A stretch of DNA of 64,000 nucleotides from Antrihabitans stalagmiti (GTDB lineage Bacteria; Actinomycetota; Actinomycetes; Mycobacteriales; Mycobacteriaceae): assembly GCF_016482825.1 (NCBI RefSeq), contig NZ_JAEMNV010000001.1, positions 620,001-684,000 on the forward strand. The letters run 5' to 3'. The translations under genes and the position numbers were made by a program. Shown here piece by piece: positions 51,823 through 59,392 of the stretch. Each line of letters starts with the position of its first letter. The stretch's first letter is position 1. The notes beneath the pieces are model-generated. The model was not told where the DNA came from, made no database searches, and saw only the letters and a program-made list of their open reading frames with translations.

Positions 51823-52626
51823 CTATCTGCTCAACCCGTGCGCGCGGGCGATCATCTTCTCGACGAACGTCCGCGGCGCAATTCGTTTGAGCGCGAACAC
51901 AAGCGGCGAACGACTGCCGACCGCATACAACGGCTTCGGCTTCTCGGCCGTTATCGCCGCGACAATCGTGTTCGCAACCTTTTCGGCCGCAATACCTTTC
52001 GACTCGTTGTCGTCGAGTCGCCCTATCGCGGTGTGGAAGTCCTCGCGGTAAGGCGAATTGTCGCCGATGTACTTGGTGCGTCGTTCGCTGATACCGGTGT
52101 TGATCGAACCCGGCTCGACCGTCGTGATCCACACTCCGAAGGGCGACACCTCGAACCGCGCCGCCTCGGCGAACCCTTTGATCGCAGCTTTTGTCGAGAC
52201 GTAGGACGACCGATACGCCAGCGGGAAGCTCGCAAGCATCGATCCGACCATCACGACACGGCCGTATCCACGTTCGCGCATTCCGGGGAGGACCTGTTGC
52301 AGCAGTTGCACCGGACCGAACACGTTCAGAGCGAAGATGCGCTCGATCGCATCGGCAGGAAGCTCCTCGATCGGACCTGACTGACTCTCCCCCGCGTTGT
52401 TGACGAGAACATCCACCTCACCGAGTTCGGCGACGAAACGTTCGATCGACGCCGCGTCGGTGAGGTCGAGTGCGCGGTAGTCGACGCCGTCGAGACGGTC
52501 GGCGTCGGGAATGTTCGTCGGATTCCGGCTTGTCCCGATCACGCGGTAGCCGCGTGCTGAAAGTGCTGCGGCCGTTGCTTTTCCGATCCCCGACGAGGCA
52601 CCGGTGACCAGGGCTGTACGCGTCAT
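51823..52626 (-). CDS. short-chain dehydrogenase/reductase
   Basis: A 267-aa classical SDR: TGASSGIG at residues 8-15, NNAG, and the catalytic YVSTK. Its start overlaps the stop of the FAD-dehydrogenase gene (ATGA at 52623-52626), so the two are coupled, giving a flavin desaturation and an NAD(P)-linked carbonyl/alcohol step in one pathway. The C-terminal KRIAPRTFVEKMIARAHGL resembles membrane-associated SDRs acting on lipids or steroids. Confidence 0.85.
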   Translation of the reverse strand: MTRTALVTGASSGIGKATAAALSARGYRVIGTSRNPTNIPDADRLDGVDYRALDLTDAASIERFVAELGEVDVLVNNAGESQSGPIEELPADAIERIFALNVFGPVQLLQQVLPGMRERGYGRVVMVGSMLASFPLAYRSSYVSTKAAIKGFAEAARFEVSPFGVWITTVEPGSINTGISERRTKYIGDNSPYREDFHTAIGRLDDNESKGIAAEKVANTIVAAITAEKPKPLYAVGSRSPLVFALKRIAPRTFVEKMIARAHGLSR

Positions 52627-54287
52627 GCGAGCTTCTTCGCCAGCGCGAGCCCGGCCGCGCGGCCCGAGAAGATGCAACCACCGAGGAACGTGCCCTCTAG
52701 AGCGTTGTAGCCGTGCACCCCGCCACCGCCGAACCCTGCGACCTCACCTGCGGCATACAGTCCGTCGAAGGCAGAACCGTCGGGGTGCATAACCTGCGAA
52801 TCGAGATTGGTCTCCAGACCACCAAGTGTCTTACGGCTCAGGATGTTCAGTCGCACTGCGATCAACGGCCCGTGCGCGGGGTCGAGAATCTTGTGTGGTT
52901 TTGCGGTGCGCGCGACCTTGTCCCCCAGGTACTGACGTGCGTTGTTGACCGCCATCAATTGCAGATCCTTGGAGAACTTGTTCGTGACTTCTCTATCGCG
53001 AGCGACGATCTGGCGTTCGATGACCTCGAGGTCGAGTTGCGGCCCGCGAGCGATCTTGTTCATTCCCGCGACGAGGTCGGCGAGATTGTCGGCGACAACG
53101 AAATCCTCACCCTTGTCCTTGAACGCCTCGACGGGACCCGGCGCACCCTTTGCCACCCGACTCTTCAGGGTGAGCTTGAGGTCCTTGTTCGTGATGTCCG
53201 GATTCTGCTCGGAGCCCGACAGCGCGAACTCTTTCTCGATGATCGACTGAGTCAGGACGAACCACGAGTAGTCGTACCCGGTCGCAAGAATTTCCTTCAG
53301 TGTCGCGTTGTTGTTGAATCCTGGGAAGTTGGGTGCGGCCAAACGCTTTCCGGTGGCGTCGAACCACAGCGACGACGGTCCCGGAATGATGCGAATCGCA
53401 TGCTTGGGCCAGATCGGGTCCCAGTTGTTGATGCCTTCGGTGTAGTGCCACATCCGGTCGCGGTTCACGATGGAGCCACCAGCGGATTCGGAGATGGCAA
53501 GCATCCGACCGTCGACGTGAGCAGGTACCCCCGCGATCATCGTTTCCGGGCACTTGCCGAGACGTTCGGTCGGCCAGTTCTTGCGCACCAGATCGAAATT
53601 GTGGCCGATACCGCCCGACGTGACGACAACCGCCTTGGCGCGAAGGTCGAACTCGCCGACCGCCTCTCGCGACGACGCCTTGCCGCGTTCGAGATCGCTC
53701 GGCTCCAGGACGGTGCCACGAACACCGACGACTGCGTCGTTCTCGACGATCAGTTCGTCGACCTGATGCCTGAAGGCAAACGTGACCAGCCCGGCCTTCT
53801 CGCCTTCGAGCACAGGTTCTGCGAAGACCCGCACCACCTCGGGACCCGTCCCCCACGTCAGGTGAAAACGCGGTACAGAGTTGCCGTGGCCGTCCGCCGC
53901 GCCGCCGCCTCGTTCGGCCCACCCGAGGATCGGAGTAATTCGAAGTCCGAGATCGTGCAGGTACTGCCGCTTTTCTGTTGCCGCGAACTCGACGTAGGCC
54001 TTGGCCCACTGCTTGCCCCAATGATCCTCGCGGTCACGGTCGAAGGCTGCCGAGCCCATCCAGTCCTGCAGCGCAAGCTCTTTCGAGTCCTTGATACCGA
54101 GCCGGCGTTGCTCGGGACTGTCGACCATGAACAGCCCGCCGAGCGACCAGAACGCCTGCCCGCCGAGGTTGTTGCGATTTTCCTGCTCGACGATCAGCAC
54201 CTTCCGTCCAGCTTTGACAAGTTCGTGGGTCGCGACGAGGCCGGCGAGGCCTGCGCCGACGACGATGACGTCCGGCTGATCGGTCAT
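52623..54287 (-). CDS. FAD-binding dehydrogenase, KstD-like (Rv0785 type)
   Basis: A 554-aa flavoprotein with VVGAGLAGLVATHELVKAG at residues 9-27 and the C-terminal FAD motif GLYAAGEVAGFGGGGVHGYNALEG. It belongs to the fumarate-reductase/3-ketosteroid-delta1-dehydrogenase superfamily, in the branch of mycobacterial Rv0785, whose substrate is not settled. I chose the ATG at 54287 (GAAGG seven bases upstream) over 54293, where GAAGG would touch the start codon. It lies between a TetR gene and an SDR gene in one tight operon. Confidence 0.85.
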   Translation of the reverse strand: MTDQPDVIVVGAGLAGLVATHELVKAGRKVLIVEQENRNNLGGQAFWSLGGLFMVDSPEQRRLGIKDSKELALQDWMGSAAFDRDREDHWGKQWAKAYVEFAATEKRQYLHDLGLRITPILGWAERGGGAADGHGNSVPRFHLTWGTGPEVVRVFAEPVLEGEKAGLVTFAFRHQVDELIVENDAVVGVRGTVLEPSDLERGKASSREAVGEFDLRAKAVVVTSGGIGHNFDLVRKNWPTERLGKCPETMIAGVPAHVDGRMLAISESAGGSIVNRDRMWHYTEGINNWDPIWPKHAIRIIPGPSSLWFDATGKRLAAPNFPGFNNNATLKEILATGYDYSWFVLTQSIIEKEFALSGSEQNPDITNKDLKLTLKSRVAKGAPGPVEAFKDKGEDFVVADNLADLVAGMNKIARGPQLDLEVIERQIVARDREVTNKFSKDLQLMAVNNARQYLGDKVARTAKPHKILDPAHGPLIAVRLNILSRKTLGGLETNLDSQVMHPDGSAFDGLYAAGEVAGFGGGGVHGYNALEGTFLGGCIFSGRAAGLALAKKLA

Positions 54288-54289
54288 GT

Positions 54290-54931
54290 TCATCCTTCGA
54301 TTCGAGTGCTGTAGGCGATGACGACGTGCGTGAAGAGGTCCACGCGGCGAGCGCGGACCGCAGGATTATCGGGTTCGAGCAGGCATTGAATGCTGGTGCC
54401 GTCGTGGACTGCGACTAGGGCTTGCCCGAGCGCGAGGCGATCGGGAACCGTGCGACCTGCTCGGTCCAACAGATCGGTGAGGATGGGAGTGAGGGTCGCA
54501 ACGATCACGTCTTCTCGACCCGCCATCACCTGTCGCAGCGCCGGATTTCGCAACGCGTGCGCCGTGAACTCCGCAGTGATCCGGTACCAGCCGTCGTCGA
54601 CGGGGACGGCGCCGAGCAGACGTTCGACCACATCCCGAACGTCGCCGAGTTCGTTCAGGTCTTCTTGCGCGAGTATCGCTTCCACATCGGCGACGAGCCG
54701 GGTAGATCGCTGCTCCCACATGGCGAGAAACAACTCGTCCAATGCCTCGAAGTTCGAATAGAACGCGCCTCGGGTGAAGCCGGCACGCTCGCAGATCTGC
54801 TCGACGGTCGACCGCCCGAAACCTTCCTCGGCGAATACCTCGAAGGCAGCGTCGAGCAGTCGCTGACGGGTCTCACCACGCCGCTTGGTCACCCGTTTGG
54901 CGGCGCTGCGAGGTTCGATGTCGGTCGTCAT
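54290..54931 (-). CDS. TetR-family regulator
   Basis: A 213-aa TetR protein: AFEVFAEEGFGRSTVEQICERAGFTRGAFYSNFEALDELF is the helix-turn-helix (residues about 28-67). The ATG at 54931 has GGAAGGGG upstream; the alternative at 54955 lies inside an operator and is rejected. It is the first gene of the TetR, FAD-dehydrogenase, SDR operon and most likely controls the operon through the twin sites at 54946-54978. Confidence 0.85.
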   Translation of the reverse strand: MTTDIEPRSAAKRVTKRRGETRQRLLDAAFEVFAEEGFGRSTVEQICERAGFTRGAFYSNFEALDELFLAMWEQRSTRLVADVEAILAQEDLNELGDVRDVVERLLGAVPVDDGWYRITAEFTAHALRNPALRQVMAGREDVIVATLTPILTDLLDRAGRTVPDRLALGQALVAVHDGTSIQCLLEPDNPAVRARRVDLFTHVVIAYSTRIEG

Positions 54932-54945
54932 CCCACCCCTTCCTC

Positions 54946-54978
54946 GATACATCACCGTATCGGATACATCTGCGTATC
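54946..54978. promoter_or_regulatory. two tandem TetR operators GATAC-N6-GTATC
   Basis: Sites at 54946-54961 and 54963-54978, each 16 bp with perfect 5-bp arms and 6 central bases, separated by one base. They lie just before the TetR start at 54931. Confidence 0.65.
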
Positions 54979-54986
54979 GGAAGGGG

Positions 54987-55030
54987 TCGTGCGTCTTTTC
55001 GGAGGGTGGGCGCGCCGAAAAGACGCACGA
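54987..55030. terminator. 16-bp-stem hairpin, terminator-like dispersed element (copy 1)
   Basis: TCGTGCGTCTTTTCGG and its exact complement, with a 12-nt loop (55003-55014). It lies 12 nt downstream of the reductase gene ending at 55043 and upstream of the TetR promoter. A near-identical hairpin is at 58537-58580. Confidence 0.65.
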
Positions 55031-55042
55031 GCCGCTTGCGGC

Positions 55043-55909
55043 CTACAGATGTTCGAACACGCTCGACCAGCCGAGGTCGCCGTCTCCGGCGTCGACACTC
55101 CGTGCTCCAAGATTGCGCATCGACTCGGCGAGGCTGGTGTCCAGACCGGCAGCGCGACCGGCCTCGACGATGTGTTCGAGCGCAGCGAGATCCATGGCGA
55201 CGCGGTCCTCGTCGCCGGGGTAGGTCGACGTATCGATATCTCGCGCAACACCTTCCAGCGACGCAGGCACGATCGACAGCGCGCTGAGCGCATACGGCAG
55301 AAACCGTTGCGCAGCAACGCCGGAATGCTTCATGACCGCAGCCGCATGAACGAAACTGGTCAGCCCCGCGAAGAACACCTCGAGCATGCCCACGTCGAAC
55401 GACGGAGCGAGGCCGTGGTCCGTGCCGAGGAAATCGCCCGCACCAGCAACGTGGTCGAGGGTCGCGCGATGACGGCGGTAAGCGGCTTCGTTTCCGGAGT
55501 ACAAAATCAGCGACTCACGATCACCGATCAGCGGAACCGGCACCATGATCGCGGCGGTGACGTAATTGTCGAATCCGACAGCACGCGCCCACTCGGCGGT
55601 CGCTCGCGCTTGATCAGGCGTTGCCGACGAGAAGTTCACAACGGCCGTGACCGTGCATACCCCGTCGAGGACTTCACGCACCGCGGCATGGTCGCGCAGA
55701 CAAACAAGAACGAGGTCGACGCCGTTGATCGCCTCGGCCGGCGTTCGCGCGACCGAAGCGCCGAGTGAAGCGAGGACTTTCGCTGCCTCGGCCGTGCGAT
55801 TCCACACCGTAACTCGCAGACCGGCGTCGAGCAGCGTTCGTGCCAACGCGGCACCCATCGGACCGAGACCGACGACTGCGACGGATACTGGATTGTGTTG
55901 TTGTGTCAT
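55043..55909 (-). CDS. NAD(P)-dependent beta-hydroxyacid-dehydrogenase/imine-reductase-like protein
   Basis: A 288-aa enzyme with N-terminal Rossmann motif VAVVGLGPMGAALARTLLDAG (residues 9-29), followed by VTVWNRTAEAA (NADPH-type Arg), and an all-helical C-terminal dimerisation domain. This is the 6-phosphogluconate-dehydrogenase-like family that includes imine reductases. It diverges from an HxlR regulator; a GTACC/GGTAC repeat lies between them. Start: ATG at 55909; no clear Shine-Dalgarno precedes it. Confidence 0.8.
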   Translation of the reverse strand: MTQQHNPVSVAVVGLGPMGAALARTLLDAGLRVTVWNRTAEAAKVLASLGASVARTPAEAINGVDLVLVCLRDHAAVREVLDGVCTVTAVVNFSSATPDQARATAEWARAVGFDNYVTAAIMVPVPLIGDRESLILYSGNEAAYRRHRATLDHVAGAGDFLGTDHGLAPSFDVGMLEVFFAGLTSFVHAAAVMKHSGVAAQRFLPYALSALSIVPASLEGVARDIDTSTYPGDEDRVAMDLAALEHIVEAGRAAGLDTSLAESMRNLGARSVDAGDGDLGWSSVFEHL

Positions 55910-55944
55910 ACGTACAAGCCTGCTGAGTCCGCACACACCACCGC

Positions 55945-55971
55945 AAGTACCCACTATTTTGTAAGGTACTT
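55945..55971. promoter_or_regulatory. AAGTACC-N13-GGTACTT inverted repeat, probable HxlR operator
   Basis: Perfect 7-bp arms in the 88-bp gap between the reductase (55909) and HxlR (55998) genes. A smaller GTAAG-GTA-CTTAC repeat (55961-55973) overlaps the right half. Confidence 0.55.
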
Positions 55972-55997
55972 ACATATTCGATAGTGAGGAGCTCACC

Positions 55998-56336
55998 GTG
56001 CCTTGCCCCGACTACCTGTGCGGTCTCGACGCGGCGATCGACGTCGTAGGAGGCAAATGGAAAGCGCTGATCCTGTGGGCGCTGAGCGTCGAACCCCGAC
56101 GTTTCGGCGAACTGCGCCGAGAACTCGACGGGGTCACCGAACGTGTTCTCACCCAACAATTGCGCGAACTCGAACGCGATGGAGTCGTCCACCGCGAGGT
56201 GCACTCACAAGTACCACCCAAGGTGGTCTACTCGCTGACCGAGTCAGGCATTGCTCTCGACCGAGCGATGTCGGACCTTGGTCGCTGGGGTGAAGAGAAC
56301 ATGTCGCGCCTCGCCGCCGCGCGTGCGCACTCGTAG
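55998..56336 (+). CDS. HxlR-family winged-helix regulator
   Basis: A 112-aa compact HxlR protein: MPCPDYLCGLDAAIDVVGGKWKALIL, then FGELRRELDGVTERVLTQQLRELERDGVVHRE and a PPKVVYSLTESG wing. Cys3 and Cys8 near the N-terminus are the type of residues used by redox-sensing HxlR proteins (HypR, QorR). GAGGAG precedes the start. It probably represses the divergent reductase. Confidence 0.85.
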   Translation: MPCPDYLCGLDAAIDVVGGKWKALILWALSVEPRRFGELRRELDGVTERVLTQQLRELERDGVVHREVHSQVPPKVVYSLTESGIALDRAMSDLGRWGEENMSRLAAARAHS

Positions 56337-56339
56337 AAC

Positions 56340-56954
56340 TCAGATCGCGACAGGAATGTCGGATTCGCCGGAGGCCGGGCGTAAGGGACCACTCACGAAC
56401 GCGCCGGATTCCCAGGCGCGGTCGAGGAGTTCGGCAACATCGATCCGCCGCATCGCGACGATGTCATCCCGTTGCAGTAGTTCGTTGATGAAGGTCACCA
56501 CGTAATCGTCTACGACAGCGGTGATGTTGCGCATCCAGCCGATCAGGCGTGACGGCATCCCGCACGGATCGATCGTAGAAAGGACATCGTCGGCACAGAG
56601 CTCTTTCAGGTCGATCAGAACCGAGCACGGCGGCTCCAAAACGAGCCTTATCCGGGCACGCACAGCAAGATCGACGTCGTAGGCGACGACCCTGATTCCG
56701 GCGTCCACTCGAGCGTGAATCGCAACAGGAACAAGAACTTCGATATCCCAATCCGGGTCGTCGCAGTGACTCGCGACCACCTGGCCGACAACGCCGACCG
56801 CTTGCGCGGTGCCGAGACCAGCCGGTCCCACCCGAATGCTCCCCGTGTCGAACGAGTCACCGATCAACTGCGCGACCATGACACCGACTCGGTCCGGCGA
56901 TGCTGCGGCGGCGAGCATGTTCGTCGCGAAATCCGCGGCTGAGATTGCTCCCAT
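56340..56954 (-). CDS. conserved-looking protein of unknown function
   Basis: A 204-aa protein I do not recognise. It has no signal peptide or membrane segment. Alternating beta-rich stretches (VEVLVPVAIHARVDAGIRVVAYDVDLAVRARIRLVLEPPCSVLIDL-like) suggest a domain with antiparallel strands; the C-terminal third is helical. GAAGGAG lies 7 nt before the ATG at 56954 and is partly buried in a large hairpin (56962-57010). It has the codon pattern of its neighbours. Confidence 0.6.
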   Translation of the reverse strand: MGAISAADFATNMLAAAASPDRVGVMVAQLIGDSFDTGSIRVGPAGLGTAQAVGVVGQVVASHCDDPDWDIEVLVPVAIHARVDAGIRVVAYDVDLAVRARIRLVLEPPCSVLIDLKELCADDVLSTIDPCGMPSRLIGWMRNITAVVDDYVVTFINELLQRDDIVAMRRIDVAELLDRAWESGAFVSGPLRPASGESDIPVAI

Positions 56955-56961
56955 TGAGTCT

Positions 56962-57010
56962 CCTTCGACCGGACCTGCGTATCTGTAGATACCCACAGCC
57001 CGGTCGAAGG
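56962..57010 (-). promoter_or_regulatory. nested hairpin covering the ribosome site of the 56954 gene
   Basis: Outer arms CCTTCGACCGG (56962-56972) and CCGGTCGAAGG (57000-57010) are perfect complements; inside, GTATCT-GT-AGATAC (56979-56992) is a second palindrome with nearly the same centre. On the minus-strand RNA the AAGG of the Shine-Dalgarno lies in the outer stem. Confidence 0.5.
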
Positions 57011-57072
57011 CAAACATGCAGGTCATCGGCGCAGGTCAGCGCCGGACCGTTGGTCGGAACAGAGTGCGAGCC

Positions 57073-57543
57073 CTACCACGCAGAGCCCGCGATCTGCCGT
57101 GTCGTTGCGTTGCGACGGTTGAACATGTTGGTCACCCCGATCATAAGAACGATCGCAGCCAACTGGGCTTCGTCGTAGTGATCGGCGGCCGCGTCCCAGA
57201 TGTCGTCGGTGACGGCATCGCCACGGTCGGCGAGGCGGGTCGCGGCTTCAGCCATGGCCAGCGCTGCCCGCTCCGCGTCGTCGAAGTGCGGCGACTCCCG
57301 CCACGCGGAAACTGCCAACAGGCGTTCTGTCGTCTCCCCCGCCTTCTGAGCCGATTTGGACCCGGCGTCGACGCAGGCACTGCACCCATTGATCTGACTC
57401 ACCCGAAGGTGGACCAATTCCAGAGTTGTTTCGGCGACGCCGCCCTGCCGCGTTGCCTGCAGGAGGGTACGAATCGGCTGCAGCGCGTCAGGCAGTACGT
57501 TGACCGGGTTTCTCATGCGTGCTTGCATTGTCGTCGCATTCAT
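57073..57543 (-). CDS. carboxymuconolactone decarboxylase-family protein, ECF41 partner
   Basis: A 156-aa AhpD-like protein with LVHLRVSQINGCSACVDAGSK, which holds the CxxC near residues 54-57. The His usually found four residues after the second Cys is Gly/Ser here, which may change or remove the peroxidase-type proton relay. CMD genes are the commonest partners of ECF41 sigma factors, and this gene diverges from one at 57639 with an ECF41-like promoter (57611-57637) reading toward it. It is thus the likely main target of that sigma factor. Confidence 0.8.
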   Translation of the reverse strand: MNATTMQARMRNPVNVLPDALQPIRTLLQATRQGGVAETTLELVHLRVSQINGCSACVDAGSKSAQKAGETTERLLAVSAWRESPHFDDAERAALAMAEAATRLADRGDAVTDDIWDAAADHYDEAQLAAIVLMIGVTNMFNRRNATTRQIAGSAW

Positions 57544-57610
57544 AGTGGTTCTCTTTCAAGTGGTTTCGTTACCGTGTCGGCAACGCGTGATTTTGAACGG
57601 TCACTGTTAC

Positions 57611-57637
57611 GACACGCGGCGACGAAGGAATGTGACA
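57611..57637 (-). promoter_or_regulatory. ECF41-type promoter, TGTCACA-N16-TGTC
   Basis: On the minus strand TGTCACA (57637-57631) is followed after 16 bases by TGTC (57614-57611), reading toward the CMD gene. The known ECF41 motif is TGTCACA with CGTC about 16 nt downstream, so three of four -10 bases match. Confidence 0.55.
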
Positions 57638-57638
57638 G

Positions 57639-58523
57639 ATGAACCACAACGATTTTCTGGCAGCCCAGTTCGAGGAGCACCGACCGCACCTTCGGATGGT
57701 CGCCTACCGCACGCTCGGTTCGGTTGCCGAAGCCGACGATGCGGTGCAAGAGGCCTGGATCCGAGCCAGCGCGGCAGGCAGTAGCGGCGTCGAGAACATC
57801 GCGGGCTGGCTGACGACGATTGTCGCGCGAGTTTCGCTGAACCTGCTCCGCGCCAGCAAATCTCGCGCCGAGGTACTCGTCGACGCTCATCCGTCGGTGC
57901 CTCGAGGTGATCGCCCGGCGAGCGTCGATCCAGCGGAGGAAGCTGCGCTGGCAGACTCCGTCGGGCTCGCGATGCTCGTCGTCCTCGACACCTTGGGTCC
58001 GGCCGAACGGCTCGCTTTCGTCCTGCACGACATGTTCGCGGTGTCGTTCGACGACATTGCCGAGATCATCGAGCGGACTCCGGCCTCCGCTCGGCAGTTG
58101 GCAAGTCGCGCACGCAGGCGAGTACGAGGCACACGGTCGGTGCCGGACTTCGACTTAGCGAGGCAGCGACAGGTTGTCGACGCCTATCTCTCTGCTGCTC
58201 GCGGCGGCGACTTCGACGCGCTGCTTTCGTTGCTGGACCCCGATGTCGTTCTACGCGCCGATACCGCTGCCAGTGCAACGGACACGGCACGCGAAGTCCG
58301 AGGCGCGCTGGCCGTGGTTCGTCGTGCGCTCACGTTCACCTCGCGCGCGAGTGTCACAGCAATCGCGCTCGTCAACGGTGGGGTCGGGGTCGTCGTCGCG
58401 CCCGGTGGTCGCCTGCTCGTTGTATTCGTCTACGAATTCGCCGCTGGGAAGATCTCCGGGATCGAAGTCGTCACGGACCCGAAGCGCTTCGCCGAGTACG
58501 AGATCGCGGTCTTGGACGAGTAG
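57639..58523 (+). CDS. ECF41-group sigma factor (SigJ-like)
   Basis: A 294-aa sigma factor with region 2 (RPHLRMVAYRTLGSVAEADDAVQEAWIR), region 4 (LGPAERLAFVLHDMFAVSFDDIAEIIERTPASARQLASRARRR) and a C-terminal SnoaL-like domain (about residues 175-290) ending VTDPKRFAEYE, in the place of the conserved NPDKL of ECF41 proteins. This domain replaces an anti-sigma factor and controls activity. The ATG at 57639 has GAAGGA upstream. It diverges from its CMD partner gene. Confidence 0.9.
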   Translation: MNHNDFLAAQFEEHRPHLRMVAYRTLGSVAEADDAVQEAWIRASAAGSSGVENIAGWLTTIVARVSLNLLRASKSRAEVLVDAHPSVPRGDRPASVDPAEEAALADSVGLAMLVVLDTLGPAERLAFVLHDMFAVSFDDIAEIIERTPASARQLASRARRRVRGTRSVPDFDLARQRQVVDAYLSAARGGDFDALLSLLDPDVVLRADTAASATDTAREVRGALAVVRRALTFTSRASVTAIALVNGGVGVVVAPGGRLLVVFVYEFAAGKISGIEVVTDPKRFAEYEIAVLDE

Positions 58524-58536
58524 GCCGCTCCGCGGC

Positions 58537-58580
58537 TCGTGCGTCCTTTCGGCGCCCCCGCCCTCCGAAAGGACTCACGA
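58537..58580. terminator. 16-bp-stem hairpin, terminator-like dispersed element (copy 2)
   Basis: TCGTGCGTCCTTTCGG and CCGAAAGGACTCACGA pair at 15 of 16 positions around a 12-nt loop. It lies between the convergent sigma-factor and TetR genes and would serve both. It closely matches the hairpin at 54987-55030. Confidence 0.65.
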
Positions 58581-58594
58581 CCTGCGTAGCAGCA

Positions 58595-59200
58595 CTACGA
58601 CCTGTGTAGCGGCATCAAGACCGCCGACACGAAGTCGACGACGGTCGGCGCGATCGCATCGAGGTCGCCTGCTCGCTGTTCTACCGACCGAATGATCAGC
58701 TCTCCGATTCCCGCGACCACGGCTGCTGCCATCATCGGCGTCGGTACCTGAATCCGGTCGTCGACCTGTTTGGCTTGGGCGGCGAGGTGTTGCAGCTGGG
58801 CGGCGACGTTGCTCTGCACCGCGCGCCGTGCGGGAGACGTTGTCAGACCGGCGGAACGCATGGCAGCAAAGTAGGCGTAGGTAAGGTCAGGGTGCGCAGC
58901 GAGGGTACTTAGCAGAGCACCTACCGACTCTCGAACGAACTCCTCCGGCGGCGAAGTGCCGACCTCCACACTCGACATCGATTCCAGCATGTACTGGCCG
59001 AGCATCTCGTGACAGGCGAGTAGGCAGGCTGCCTTGTCTGCGAACTCCTCGTAGAAGGTGCGCCTGGAGACACGTGCGCGAGCAACGATGTCAGCAATGG
59101 TCGTCGCCGGGTAGCCCTTCTCCGCGACGACCGCTGCCATCGCGTCGACCAATCGCATACGTGCTCCGCGCGCACCACCTGCGTCGTCGACCTCGCTCAT
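58595..59200 (-). CDS. TetR-family regulator
   Basis: A 201-aa TetR protein with helix-turn-helix VDAMAAVVAEKGYPATTIADIVARARVSRRTFYEEFADKAACLLAC (residues about 18-63). The open frame runs far upstream (to 60442) only because it mirrors the opposite SDR gene; the ATG at 59200 is the start. It diverges from the SDR operon at 59393, with three GGTAC-N6-GTACC sites between, so it is the likely repressor of that operon. Confidence 0.85.
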   Translation of the reverse strand: MSEVDDAGGARGARMRLVDAMAAVVAEKGYPATTIADIVARARVSRRTFYEEFADKAACLLACHEMLGQYMLESMSSVEVGTSPPEEFVRESVGALLSTLAAHPDLTYAYFAAMRSAGLTTSPARRAVQSNVAAQLQHLAAQAKQVDDRIQVPTPMMAAAVVAGIGELIIRSVEQRAGDLDAIAPTVVDFVSAVLMPLHRS

Positions 59201-59222
59201 GCATGCTCCGATCCGTATCGCT

Positions 59223-59334
59223 GGTACCTCAGCGTACCGCAGGCTGACCTGCGCTTTGAGACAAGCGCCACAACCACTTGCCAGGTGGTACTCCGACGTA
59301 CCATCATTCTTTTCAGGCGGTACGTCACAGTACC
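59223..59334. promoter_or_regulatory. three TetR operators GGTAC-N6-GTACC
   Basis: 16-bp sites at 59223-59238, 59287-59302 and 59319-59334, all with perfect 5-bp arms and unrelated central bases. Their starts are 64 and 32 bp apart, close to six and three helical turns, so all face the same side of DNA. Confidence 0.75.
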
Positions 59335-59392
59335 AACAGCAACGTGATCCACCTCTCACCGCTCGTCCACCACGCCAGCCAGGAGCAACACA

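Noticed and set aside
52713-54314. Plus-strand open frame of 533 codons
   Set aside because: Antisense to the FAD-dehydrogenase gene, which has complete FAD motifs.
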